This document shows, one piece after another, positions 49,634 through 61,750 of a stretch of 64,000 bases of DNA; positions within the stretch are counted from its first letter, which is position 1; every line of letters begins with the position of its first letter. The translations under genes were made by a program, and so were the position numbers. Below the pieces are notes generated by a model. It had not been told where the DNA came from, ran no database searches, and saw only the letters and a program-made list of their open reading frames with translations. Source of the DNA: Microcella humidisoli (lineage in GTDB: Bacteria > Actinomycetota > Actinomycetes > Actinomycetales > Microbacteriaceae); the NCBI RefSeq assembly GCF_024362325.1, contig NZ_CP101497.1:2108001-2172000 (forward strand), given 5' to 3'.

Positions 49634-50265
49634 CAGGCGGGTGCTCCTTCGGGGGTCATGGCCTCCACGGTAGCGCCGAGGTCGGCGAGCAGTGCGACGA
49701 GTGCACGGCGGGCCTCCCCATCGACCCGCAGTCCGGCGGCTCGGGCTCGCTTGCTCGTCGCCTGCGGCGTCACGCCGAGTCGTTCGGCCGCCTCGGCCTG
49801 GGTGAGCCCCGTCTCGATGAGATCGTGCAGTTGCCAGCCGGCGGGACTCCAGCGCGCTCGGTGCGTCAGCAGCAGGTCGATGAGCGCCCCGAGGTGCTCG
49901 GCGCGGGCTCCCGCGCCCCCGGCGCCGACCGCTGCGAAGCGCCCGGGCCGGCGCGAGGCCTGCTCGATCCCCGCTCGGGCCGAGGCGAAGGCCGGTCCAC
50001 TCGCTTCGCGCACGCTCGTGGGCAGGGGCATCCGCACGGCGCCGATGCCCAGGCCGACCCGCCAGTGCGGGGAGCGCAGCAGATGCAGGGCGGTCTCCAA
50101 GGCGACCGCGGCGTCGCTGGTCAGTGCTTGCAGCTCGTCGCCCGCGGTGCGCTCGGGGAGGAGCGGATAGTGGTCGCCGAAACGGTCGACGAGCTCGACG
50201 AGCGCGCCCGCGACGCGATCCGCGTCGCCGCTGCTGCCGATCTGGTCGGCGATGATCACGAACAC
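49633..50265 (-). CDS. SatD family protein with C-terminal helix-turn-helix
   Basis: This is a 210-residue SatD-family protein. The N-terminal domain has FVIIADQIGSS (D7), TAGDELQALTS (D43, E44) and VGLGIGAVRMP; the spacing recalls palm-type nucleotidyl cyclase domains, but this resemblance is my inference. The C terminus (ETGLTQAEAAERLGVTPQATSKRARAAG, residues about 151-178) is a clear helix-turn-helix. SatD was named for an acid-tolerance locus in Streptococcus mutans; its biochemical role is not established. GTG at 50265 is preceded by GAGGAGG. Two 11-bp direct repeats lie in its promoter region. Confidence 0.85.
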   Translation of the reverse strand: MFVIIADQIGSSGDADRVAGALVELVDRFGDHYPLLPERTAGDELQALTSDAAVALETALHLLRSPHWRVGLGIGAVRMPLPTSVREASGPAFASARAGIEQASRRPGRFAAVGAGGAGARAEHLGALIDLLLTHRARWSPAGWQLHDLIETGLTQAEAAERLGVTPQATSKRARAAGLRVDGEARRALVALLADLGATVEAMTPEGAPA

Positions 50266-50286
50266 GGAGCCTCCTCGCAACCTCCG

Positions 50287-50326
50287 AGGGGTGATTCCCT
50301 CAGCATCAAGCCTACAGGGGTGATTC
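50287..50326. promoter_or_regulatory. Two 11-bp direct repeats around the satD promoter
   Basis: AGGGGTGATTC occurs at 50287-50297 and 50316-50326, 29 bp apart. On the minus strand a TAGGCT -10 candidate (50309-50314) lies between them, so they straddle the likely satD start. The same region serves the divergent tyrS. Binding by the SatD helix-turn-helix is a guess. Confidence 0.55.
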
Positions 50327-50352
50327 TTCCGGAATCCACCTCCTGCCGCTGA

Positions 50353-50358
50353 TACGCT
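50353..50358 (+). promoter_or_regulatory. -10 hexamer for tyrS (leaderless type)
   Basis: TACGCT ends six bases before the GTG at 50365. Confidence 0.45.
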
Positions 50359-50364
50359 GACGCG

Positions 50365-51684
50365 GTGACCGCCGCCCCCGACCCCGACCGCACCGTGACT
50401 CTCACGCCACCGCAGAACGATCCGAGTTTCGAGACTGTGTGGGACGAGATCGTCTGGCGCGGTCTCGTGCACGTCTCGACCGACCCCGACTCCCTGCGCA
50501 CCGCGCTCGGGGGCGAGTCGATCACCTACTACTGCGGCTTCGACCCGACCGCAGCGAGTCTGCACCTCGGCAACCTCGTGCAGCTGTTGCTCATGCGGCG
50601 CCTGCAGCTCGCCGGCCACCGACCGCTCGCGCTCGTGGGCGGCTCGACGGGGCTCATCGGCGACCCCCGCCCGTCCGCCGAGCGCACGCTCAACGATCGC
50701 GAGACGGTCGCCGAGTGGGTGGGGCGCCTGCAGAGCCAGGTCAGCCGGTTCCTGAGCGCCGAGGGGCCGAACGGCGTCACGCTCGTCAACAACCTCGACT
50801 GGACAGCGGGCCTGAGCGCCATCGACTTCCTGCGCGAGATCGGCAAGCACTACCGCGTCGGCACGATGCTCAAGAAAGACGCGGTGGCCTCACGTCTCAA
50901 CTCGGAGGCCGGCATCTCGTACACCGAGTTCAGCTACCAGATCCTGCAGGGCTACGACTTCCTCGAACTGCACCGGCAGCACGGGTGCGTCCTGCAGACC
51001 GGCGGCAGCGACCAGTGGGGCAATCTCACGAGCGGCACCGATCTCATCCACCGGGTCGAGGGCCGGAGCGTGCACGCCATCGGCACCCCGCTCATCGCCA
51101 ACAGCGACGGGACGAAGTTCGGCAAGAGCGAGGGCAACGCGATCTGGCTCGATGCCGAGATGTGCAGCCCCTACGCGATGTACCAGTTCTGGCTCAACAC
51201 CGACGATGGCGACGTCATCGATCGCCTCAAGGTCTTCACGTTCCTCGGGCGGGCCGAGATCGAGCAGTACGCCGAACTCGTGCGCGACGAGCCGTTCCGC
51301 CGAGCGGCGCAGAAGCGGCTCGCTCTCGAGGTGACGGGCATCGTGCACGGTGCCGACGCGGTCGCGGCGGCGATCGCGGCGTCCGCGGCGCTCTTCGGCG
51401 AGGGTGACCTGTCGGCACTGGATGCTCCGACGCTTGCCGCCGTGATCGCCGAGCTGCCCTCCGCCGAACTGGGGGAGTCCGACACGGTGGTGCATGCCCT
51501 GGTCGCCACGGGGCTGTGCTCGAGCGCCAGCGAGGCCCGACGCGCGATCGCGCAGGGCGGTGTCGCCCTCAACAACGTCAAGGTGTCGAGCGACGAGGCG
51601 ACCCTCGCCGGCGCCGCGCTCGCGGGCGGCGCGGCCGTGCTGCGACGTGGCAAGAAGACGCTCGCGGGGCTCGTTCTGCGCTGA
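50365..51684 (+). CDS. tyrS: Tyrosine-tRNA ligase
   Basis: TyrS charges tRNA-Tyr. This 439-residue class I enzyme has the HIGH-type motif ASLHLGNL, YCGFDPTAAS, the tyrosine-binding YQILQGYDFL and GGSDQWGN, the KMSKS-type loop KFGKSEGNAI, and a C-terminal S4 domain (CSSASEARRAIAQGGVALNN). The short form with KFGKS is the bacterial TyrRS type 1. It starts with GTG; no T-box or other leader is seen. It is divergent from the SatD gene and is the last protein gene before the rRNA operon. Confidence 0.96.
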   Translation: MTAAPDPDRTVTLTPPQNDPSFETVWDEIVWRGLVHVSTDPDSLRTALGGESITYYCGFDPTAASLHLGNLVQLLLMRRLQLAGHRPLALVGGSTGLIGDPRPSAERTLNDRETVAEWVGRLQSQVSRFLSAEGPNGVTLVNNLDWTAGLSAIDFLREIGKHYRVGTMLKKDAVASRLNSEAGISYTEFSYQILQGYDFLELHRQHGCVLQTGGSDQWGNLTSGTDLIHRVEGRSVHAIGTPLIANSDGTKFGKSEGNAIWLDAEMCSPYAMYQFWLNTDDGDVIDRLKVFTFLGRAEIEQYAELVRDEPFRRAAQKRLALEVTGIVHGADAVAAAIAASAALFGEGDLSALDAPTLAAVIAELPSAELGESDTVVHALVATGLCSSASEARRAIAQGGVALNNVKVSSDEATLAGAALAGGAAVLRRGKKTLAGLVLR

Positions 51685-51741
51685 TGGGCGGCGGCCCGGA
51701 TGCCCGGAAACGAGCGCGACACGCCCGGGATTCGCCCAAAT

Positions 51742-51770
51742 TTGCCCCGCACCCGTACGAACCGTAATCT
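51742..51770 (+). promoter_or_regulatory. Candidate rRNA promoter, distal
   Basis: TTGCCC (51742-51747) and TAATCT (51765-51770) are separated by 17 bp, giving a sigma-70 type promoter about 480 bases upstream of the 16S gene. Confidence 0.6.
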
Positions 51771-51956
51771 TCTAACTCGTCACCCCAAAGGTGCGGCAAG
51801 CCGAAGAGCGAGCCGGCCTCAAGCGGGACCAGATCCTCCAAGACAGAGCAGCCACTTGCTGGTGCGCTCATCGCCAAGTAGGATTGCGAATCCGCCCGGC
51901 ACGATCCTTCGGATCAGGCCACGGGCAGTCGGACTCGGTTCGCCGAGATCGCCGAT

Positions 51957-51985
51957 TTGCGCCGGGAAGCCGGGGCGGATACATT
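51957..51985 (+). promoter_or_regulatory. Candidate rRNA promoter, proximal
   Basis: TTGCGC (51957-51962) and TACATT (51980-51985) are separated by 17 bp. Transcription from about 51992 would give a leader of roughly 255 bases before the 16S gene. Confidence 0.65.
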
Positions 51986-52246
51986 AGGGAAGTTGCCCAG
52001 TTGCGACAGCCGAGAGGCTGGAGGTCTGGAGCGTCCGATCCTTGAGAACTCAACAGCGTGCACTAAGTCAATGCCAAATAACCTCGTCGGCTGACCTCGG
52101 TCAGTCGTCAGAGATTCCTTTGGATTGAAACAAGAATGTCAGTAGATATTCGAACTTCAGTCAGACAAACTCGTCACCGCTCAGACCTCGGTCCGGTGGT
52201 GACACTAGATGTGCCGGCAGCCCTCGGGCAGCCGTGCAATCAAACA
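51986..52246 (+). other. rRNA leader with processing and antitermination-type motifs
   Basis: The leader holds TTGAGAACTCAACAGCGTG at 52042-52060, a motif like that found in other actinobacterial rRNA leaders near boxA. It also holds AAGTCAATG at 52065-52073, which can pair with CATTGACTT at 53857-53865 in the spacer, a candidate 16S processing stem. The larger gap 51685-52246 contains no gene. Confidence 0.6.
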
Positions 52247-57342
<5,096 letters not shown>

Positions 57343-57371
57343 ACACCTCTTCTGAGGAATGAGATTTGTGT

Positions 57372-57396
57372 TGCTCGCGTCCACTTTGTGGTTCTC
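57372..57396 (+). other. Right arm of the 23S rRNA processing stem
   Basis: This stretch pairs with 54086-54110. Part of it (GTTCTCGA, 57391-57398) can instead pair locally with TCGAGAAC at 57406-57413, so two folds compete. Confidence 0.8.
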
Positions 57397-57484
57397 GATT
57401 TACGGTCGAGAACTACGCACAGACTCAACACTGTGAGAACAGTGCTTGGCTTGTCTGTCCGTAAACGATTGATAAATCAATAGT

Positions 57485-57603
57485 GTTTCGGCGGCCATAG
57501 CGAAGGGGAAACGCCCGGTTACATTCCGAACCCGGAAGCTAAGACCTTCTGCGCCGATGGTACTGCGAGGGCGACCTCGTGGGAGAGTAGGACACCGCCG
57601 GAC
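57485..57603 (+). rRNA. rrf: 5S ribosomal RNA
   Basis: This is a 119-base 5S rRNA. The 5' GTTTCGGCGG can pair with the 3' ACCGCCGGAC, and the conserved CCGAACCCGGAAG near 57526 and GGGAGAGTAGG near 57580 are present. It follows the 23S gene after a 142-base spacer that holds a small CACTGT-GAGA-ACAGTG hairpin at 57429-57444. Confidence 0.95.
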
Positions 57604-57614
57604 TTCTTTGTGAG

Positions 57615-57643
57615 ATGGCCACCCAGCAATGGGTGGCCATTTC
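57615..57643 (+). terminator. Intrinsic terminator of the rRNA operon
   Basis: ATGGCCACCCA (57615-57625) and TGGGTGGCCAT (57630-57640) form a perfect 11-bp stem capped by GCAA and followed by a short T run, 12 bases after the 5S gene. Confidence 0.9.
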
Positions 57644-57681
57644 GCGTTAACGCAGTACTTTCTTGAGCACGAGGAGTCACC

Positions 57682-58752
57682 ATGGCCGAACGGCCCGATC
57701 GCCCCCCGCGCGACGACCGCGCCCCGCGCAGCGGAGGGTCGCAGCGCGACGGCGCGCCCCGCCGGGATGGTGCTCCGAAGCGGGATGGTGCGCCGAAGCG
57801 TGATGGTGCGCCTCGGCGGGATGGTGCTCCGAAGCGGGATGGTGCGCCGAAGCGTGATGGTGCGCCGAAGCGTGATGGTGCGCCGAAGCGGGATGGTGCT
57901 CCCCGGCGTGACGGTGCGCCGAAGCGTGACGGCGGCGCGAAGCGCGAGGGCACGGGGTACCGCGGTCCCCGCCCCGACGGCGCGGGTCGCCCCGAGCGAC
58001 CCAACCGGCCCGAGGGCGACAACGATCGTCCGCGCCACGATGACCCGGTCATCCCGGAGACCGTGACGGGCGCCGAGCTCGACCGCATCGCCCGCAACGA
58101 GTTGAAGACACTCGCGAAGGAGAACGCCGATCGGGTGGCGCAGCATCTCGTGATGGCGGGCACGCTCATCGACGAGGATCCCGCGCTCGCACACCGGCAC
58201 GCGCAGGCCGCTGCTCGTCGTGCGGGGCGCATCGCCCTCACGCGCGAGACGCTCGCGATCACGGCGTATGCGACCGGAGACTTCGCACTCGCCCTGCGTG
58301 AGCTGCGCACCTACCGCCGAATCTCGGGCTCCAACGAGCAGCTGCCCCTCATGGTCGACTGCGAGCGCGGACTCGGGCGACCCGAGAAGGCCCTCGAGCT
58401 CGGACGCTCGGTCGACCGCCGCACGTTGAGCGTGCCGACGCGCGTCGAGCTCGCGATCGCGATGTCGGGCGCGCGGCTCGACCTCGGGCAGACCGAGGCG
58501 GCGCTCACCGAGCTCGAGATCCCGCAGCTCGACCCCTCGACGGCGTTCAGCTACAGCCCCGCGCTCTTCGATGCCTACGCCATCGTGCTCGACGAGCTCG
58601 GGCGCACCGACGATGCCGAGACCTGGGCGCGTCGTGCCGACGTGGCGGCCGAGGCGCTCGCCTCGGCCGGAGCTGACGACGGCGACGAGACGATCGAGAT
58701 CATCGAACTCGACGATGAGGACGGCAACGCGGGCGGCGACAGTGGTCGATAG
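57682..58752 (+). CDS. Tetratricopeptide-like protein with RDGAP(K/R) repeat N terminus
   Basis: This is a 356-residue protein. Residues 22-87 are eleven tandem six-residue units RDGAP[K/R] (the last one RDGGAK), a basic/acidic disordered segment. Residues about 125-330 are helical repeats (GTLIDEDPALAHRHAQAAARRAGR, AYATGDFALALRELRTYRRI, LGRPEKALELGRSV), i.e. TPR-like. The C terminus is very acidic. Similar proteins with Arg/Asp/Gly-rich N termini stand before HAD and tlyA genes in actinobacteria; the function is unknown, though RNA or ribosome contact would fit the composition. GAGGAG precedes the ATG. It overlaps the next gene by 11 bases. Confidence 0.85.
   Translation: MAERPDRPPRDDRAPRSGGSQRDGAPRRDGAPKRDGAPKRDGAPRRDGAPKRDGAPKRDGAPKRDGAPKRDGAPRRDGAPKRDGGAKREGTGYRGPRPDGAGRPERPNRPEGDNDRPRHDDPVIPETVTGAELDRIARNELKTLAKENADRVAQHLVMAGTLIDEDPALAHRHAQAAARRAGRIALTRETLAITAYATGDFALALRELRTYRRISGSNEQLPLMVDCERGLGRPEKALELGRSVDRRTLSVPTRVELAIAMSGARLDLGQTEAALTELEIPQLDPSTAFSYSPALFDAYAIVLDELGRTDDAETWARRADVAAEALASAGADDGDETIEIIELDDEDGNAGGDSGR
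57745..57942 (+). repeat. 18-bp coding minisatellite, eleven units
   Basis: Eleven 18-bp units such as CGGGATGGTGCTCCGAAG encode RDGAP[K/R]. Most use GAT GGT codons, unlike the GAC GGC preferred around them, which suggests recent expansion from few units. Unit length is a multiple of three, so copy-number change keeps the frame. Confidence 0.9.
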
Positions 58753-59767
58753 CTCGTCGAACCCGACCCCCCTCACGGGGCGTGATGCGCTGCTGCTCGA
58801 CCTCGACGGCGTCGTCTACGCCGGACCGGGCGCGATCCCGCACGCCGTCGAGAGCATCACGCGAGCAGCTCGCGCGCTGCGCGTCGGCTACATCACCAAC
58901 AACGCGTCGCGCACCGACGAGTCGGTCGCGGCGCACCTGCGCGAGTTCGGTCTCGCGGTGGAGGCCGCCGACGTCGTCACGAGCCCGCAGGCCGCGGTCC
59001 GCATCCTGGCGACGCTCGTCGACCCCGGCGCGCTCGTGCTCGTCGTGGGCGGTGACGGGCTCGTGAGCGAGGTCGAGGCAGCCGGCTTCCGCGTGACGCG
59101 CTCGGCGGAGGACCAGCCCGCGGCGGTCATCCAGGGATTCGCCCCGCATGTCGGGTGGGAGCACCTGGCTGAAGCGTCGTTCGCGCTGCACACGGGTATT
59201 CCGTGGGTCGCGACGAACACCGACTGGACGATCCCGGTCGCGCGCGGCATCGCGCCCGGCAACGGCACGCTCGTCTCGGCCGTGCATCTCGCCGTCGGCC
59301 GCCTGCCGGTCTTCGCCGGCAAACCCGAGACGGCGATCTTCGAGGTGGCGCGCGAGCGCTTCGGCGCCGAGAACCCCCTCGTGGTCGGCGATCGCCTCGA
59401 CACCGACATCATGGGCGGCAAGCGCGCGGGGCTCGCGACGGCGCTCGTGCTGACGGGCATCGACCGAGCCAAGCAGGTGCTCGCCGCGCCGCCCACGATG
59501 CAGCCCGACTACATCCTCGGCGACCTGCGCGAGCTCTTCGAGCCGTACCCGACCATCACGATCGAGACGGATGCCGACGGCGTGCGCACGGCAGAAGTCG
59601 GGCAGGCGGTCGTGCGCATGAAGCAGCATGTTGTGCGCGTCGCGCGCGCGGGCGCCGATCCGCTCGACCTGCTGCGCGCGGCGGCCGCGGTGATCTACGC
59701 CTCGGGGCTGCAGATCTACGGCCTCGATGTCGACGAGCAGCTCATGCAGCTCGCGGTATCGTCGTGA
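58742..59767 (+). CDS. HAD-IIA family hydrolase (NagD-like)
   Basis: This is a 341-residue haloacid dehalogenase phosphatase of subfamily IIA. Motif I is LLLDLDGVVYAGPGAIP with the nucleophile Asp and the acid-base Asp two residues on; motif II is TNNASRTDE; the cap domain follows; motif III is the Lys in FAGKPETAIFE; motif IV is VVGDRLDTDIMGGKRAG. The C-terminal 80 residues are an added domain. Actinobacterial members are thought to act on small sugar or nucleotide phosphates; the substrate is not known here. GTG at 58742 overlaps the TPR gene. It precedes a small ORF and tlyA. Confidence 0.92.
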   Translation: MVDSSSNPTPLTGRDALLLDLDGVVYAGPGAIPHAVESITRAARALRVGYITNNASRTDESVAAHLREFGLAVEAADVVTSPQAAVRILATLVDPGALVLVVGGDGLVSEVEAAGFRVTRSAEDQPAAVIQGFAPHVGWEHLAEASFALHTGIPWVATNTDWTIPVARGIAPGNGTLVSAVHLAVGRLPVFAGKPETAIFEVARERFGAENPLVVGDRLDTDIMGGKRAGLATALVLTGIDRAKQVLAAPPTMQPDYILGDLRELFEPYPTITIETDADGVRTAEVGQAVVRMKQHVVRVARAGADPLDLLRAAAAVIYASGLQIYGLDVDEQLMQLAVSS

Positions 59768-59769
59768 GC

Positions 59770-59937
59770 ATGACCGACGGCGAGTTCGCTCCCGAGCCCG
59801 ACGAGGCGCTGCTCTCGCGGCTCGCGCTCATCGACGAGCGTCCGCTCGAGAGCCGCGCCGCGGCCTACCGGCAGCTGCACGACGAGCTGCGGCAGCAGCT
59901 CGAGGCCGCCGACGGCGACAGCGCCCGCCCCGCGTGA
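59770..59937 (+). CDS. Small acidic protein between the HAD gene and tlyA
   Basis: This is a 55-residue reading frame with MTDGEFAPEPDEALLSRLAL at the start, then IDERPLESRAAAYRQLHDEL in the middle. It is acidic and helical with no Cys. An in-frame GTG at 59764 overlapping the HAD stop is an alternative start. Its TGA overlaps the tlyA ATG (TGATG). Codon use is like that of its neighbours, and the tight coupling on both sides supports it as a real gene. I recall similar short proteins at this place in other actinobacteria; the function is unknown. Confidence 0.75.
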   Translation: MTDGEFAPEPDEALLSRLALIDERPLESRAAAYRQLHDELRQQLEAADGDSARPA

Positions 59938-60833
59938 TGCCGCTCGCGCCCGAGCCGGGGAATCCCGCGCCGAGCGCGCGGGAGGAGCGCGCGGGTGCTG
60001 CGCCGCTGCGGCGCCTCGACCTCGAGCTCGTGGAGCGCGGCCTTGCACGCTCGCGCACCGCAGCCCGCGCGGCCATCGAGGCCGGGCGCGTGAGTGTCGG
60101 GGGGCGCGCGATCGTGAAGCCCGCGCATCCCGTGGCCGAGACCGCGGCGATCGATGTCGACGGCGACGACCGCTACGTCAGCCGCGCGGCGCTCAAGCTC
60201 GTCGCCGCCCTCGACGCGAGCGGCATCGATGCGCGGGGGATGCTCGCGCTCGATCTCGGCGCCTCGACGGGCGGCTTCACCCAGGTGCTGCTCGAGCGCG
60301 GCGCCCGGCAGGTCATCGCGCTCGATGTCGGGCACGGACAGCTCGCGCCCGAGCTGCGCGCCGATCCCCGCGTGGTGGTCGTCGAAGGCGAGAACGCGCG
60401 CACGCTCAGCGCCGAGCGGCTCAGCGCCGTCAGCGGGATTGCCGAGCGCCCCGACCTCGTCGTGGGTGACCTCAGCTTCATCTCCCTCACGCTCGTGCTG
60501 CCGGCGATCGTGGCCACCGTCGGCGCCGGGGTGCCGGTCGTGCTGCTGATCAAGCCGCAGTTCGAGGCGGGTCGGCAGGGTATCCGCGAAGGCATCGTGC
60601 GCGATGCCGCCGTGCGCGAGGACGCGATCATGGCGGTGCTGTGGGCGGCGGGCGATGTCGGGCTGCACGCGAGCGATCTGCTCTCCTCCCCGATCGTGGG
60701 CACGGGGGGCAACCACGAGTATCTCGTCGTCTTCCGGCCGGGTGTCGGGGTGCATCCGACAGAATGGAGGGCGCGCGCCGCCGAGCTGGCGCTCGCGCAC
60801 GTTCCCGACAGCAGGCAGAAGGGGTCATCGTGA
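59937..60833 (+). CDS. tlyA: TlyA family rRNA (cytidine-2'-O)-methyltransferase
   Basis: TlyA methylates 2'-hydroxyls of 16S C1409 and 23S C1920 in mycobacteria, which affects capreomycin sensitivity. This 298-residue protein has an N-terminal S4 RNA-binding domain (RRLDLELVERGLARSRTAARAAIEAGRV, seen at about residues 24-51) and an FtsJ-like methyltransferase domain with RAALKLVAALD, LALDLGASTGGFTQVLL, VGDLSFISLTLVLP and LIKPQFEAGRQG. The tetrad Lys and Asp are in these motifs. It overlaps the NAD kinase gene by four bases. Confidence 0.93.
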   Translation: MPLAPEPGNPAPSAREERAGAAPLRRLDLELVERGLARSRTAARAAIEAGRVSVGGRAIVKPAHPVAETAAIDVDGDDRYVSRAALKLVAALDASGIDARGMLALDLGASTGGFTQVLLERGARQVIALDVGHGQLAPELRADPRVVVVEGENARTLSAERLSAVSGIAERPDLVVGDLSFISLTLVLPAIVATVGAGVPVVLLIKPQFEAGRQGIREGIVRDAAVREDAIMAVLWAAGDVGLHASDLLSSPIVGTGGNHEYLVVFRPGVGVHPTEWRARAAELALAHVPDSRQKGSS

Positions 60834-61750
60834 CCGACCGCCGCATTCTCGTGGTCGCCCACACCGGGCGGCCCGAGTCGTTGAGCGCCGCCGTCGATGT
60901 CGTGCGCTTGCTGCGGTCGGCGGGGGTGCTGCCCGTGGTCGACGCCGAGTCGCGCGACGACCTTGTCGAGGCGACCGGCGAGGGCGAGCTGCTCGTGCTC
61001 GGGCAGACCGCCGAGGTGGGTGAGCTCGAGCTCGTGATCGTGCTCGGCGGCGACGGCACCATTCTGCGCGCGGCCGAGCTCGCCCGTGGCGGGTCGGCGC
61101 CCCTGCTCGGCATCAATCTCGGGCACGTGGGCTTCCTCGCCGAGAGCGAGCGCGACGACCTCGCCTCGGCGGTCGGCCGGGCCCTCGAGCGCGACTACCT
61201 CGTCGAAGAGCGCATGACCCTCGCCGTGCGGGTCAAGCTCGGCGCCGAGGTCATCTACGAGACGTGGGCGCTCAACGAGGCGACGGTCGAGAAGGCGAGC
61301 CGCGAGCGCATGCTCGAGGTCGTGATCGAGGTCGACGGCCGCCCGCTGTCGAGCTTCGGCTGCGACGGCGTCGTCATGTCGACACCGACCGGATCGACCG
61401 CCTACGCCTTCTCGGCGGGCGGCCCGATCGTGTGGCCGAGCCTCGACGCTCTGCTGCTCGTGCCGCTCAGCGCGCACGCCCTCTTCGCGCGCCCGCTCGT
61501 CGTCGGCCCCAACAGCTCGCTCGCGGTCGAGGTGCTCGACCGCACGCAGGGTGTCGGCGTGCTGTGGTGCGACGGCCGTCGCGCCGTCGACCTGCCGCGC
61601 GGTGCACGCGTCGTCGCGCGCCGATCGCCGACGCCCGTGCGGCTCGCCCGCCTGCATCCCGGCCCGTTCACCGACCGGCTGGTCAACAAGTTCGCCCTGC
61701 CGGTGCACGGCTGGCGGGGCCCCATCGACGAGGAGGGCCGCGGCGCGTGA
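60830..61750 (+). CDS. nadK: NAD kinase
   Basis: NAD kinase phosphorylates NAD to NADP using ATP or polyphosphate. This 306-residue enzyme has the motif IVLGGDGTILRAAELA, the NAD-binding LGINLGHVGFLAE, WALNEATVEKAS and the glycine-rich FGCDGVVMSTPTGSTAYAFSAGGP. It lies in tlyA-nadK-recN, a very common actinobacterial order, and overlaps recN by four bases (GTGA). Confidence 0.97.
   Translation: MTDRRILVVAHTGRPESLSAAVDVVRLLRSAGVLPVVDAESRDDLVEATGEGELLVLGQTAEVGELELVIVLGGDGTILRAAELARGGSAPLLGINLGHVGFLAESERDDLASAVGRALERDYLVEERMTLAVRVKLGAEVIYETWALNEATVEKASRERMLEVVIEVDGRPLSSFGCDGVVMSTPTGSTAYAFSAGGPIVWPSLDALLLVPLSAHALFARPLVVGPNSSLAVEVLDRTQGVGVLWCDGRRAVDLPRGARVVARRSPTPVRLARLHPGPFTDRLVNKFALPVHGWRGPIDEEGRGA

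Noticed and set aside
50266..50364. T-box riboswitch before tyrS
   Set aside because: The gap is under 100 bases, lacks a T-box sequence and a terminator stem, and the -10 hexamer is directly next to the GTG.
57745..57942. Possible CRISPR array or non-coding tandem repeat
   Set aside because: The unit is 18 bp without spacers, keeps the reading frame and encodes RDGAP[K/R]; it is a coding minisatellite.
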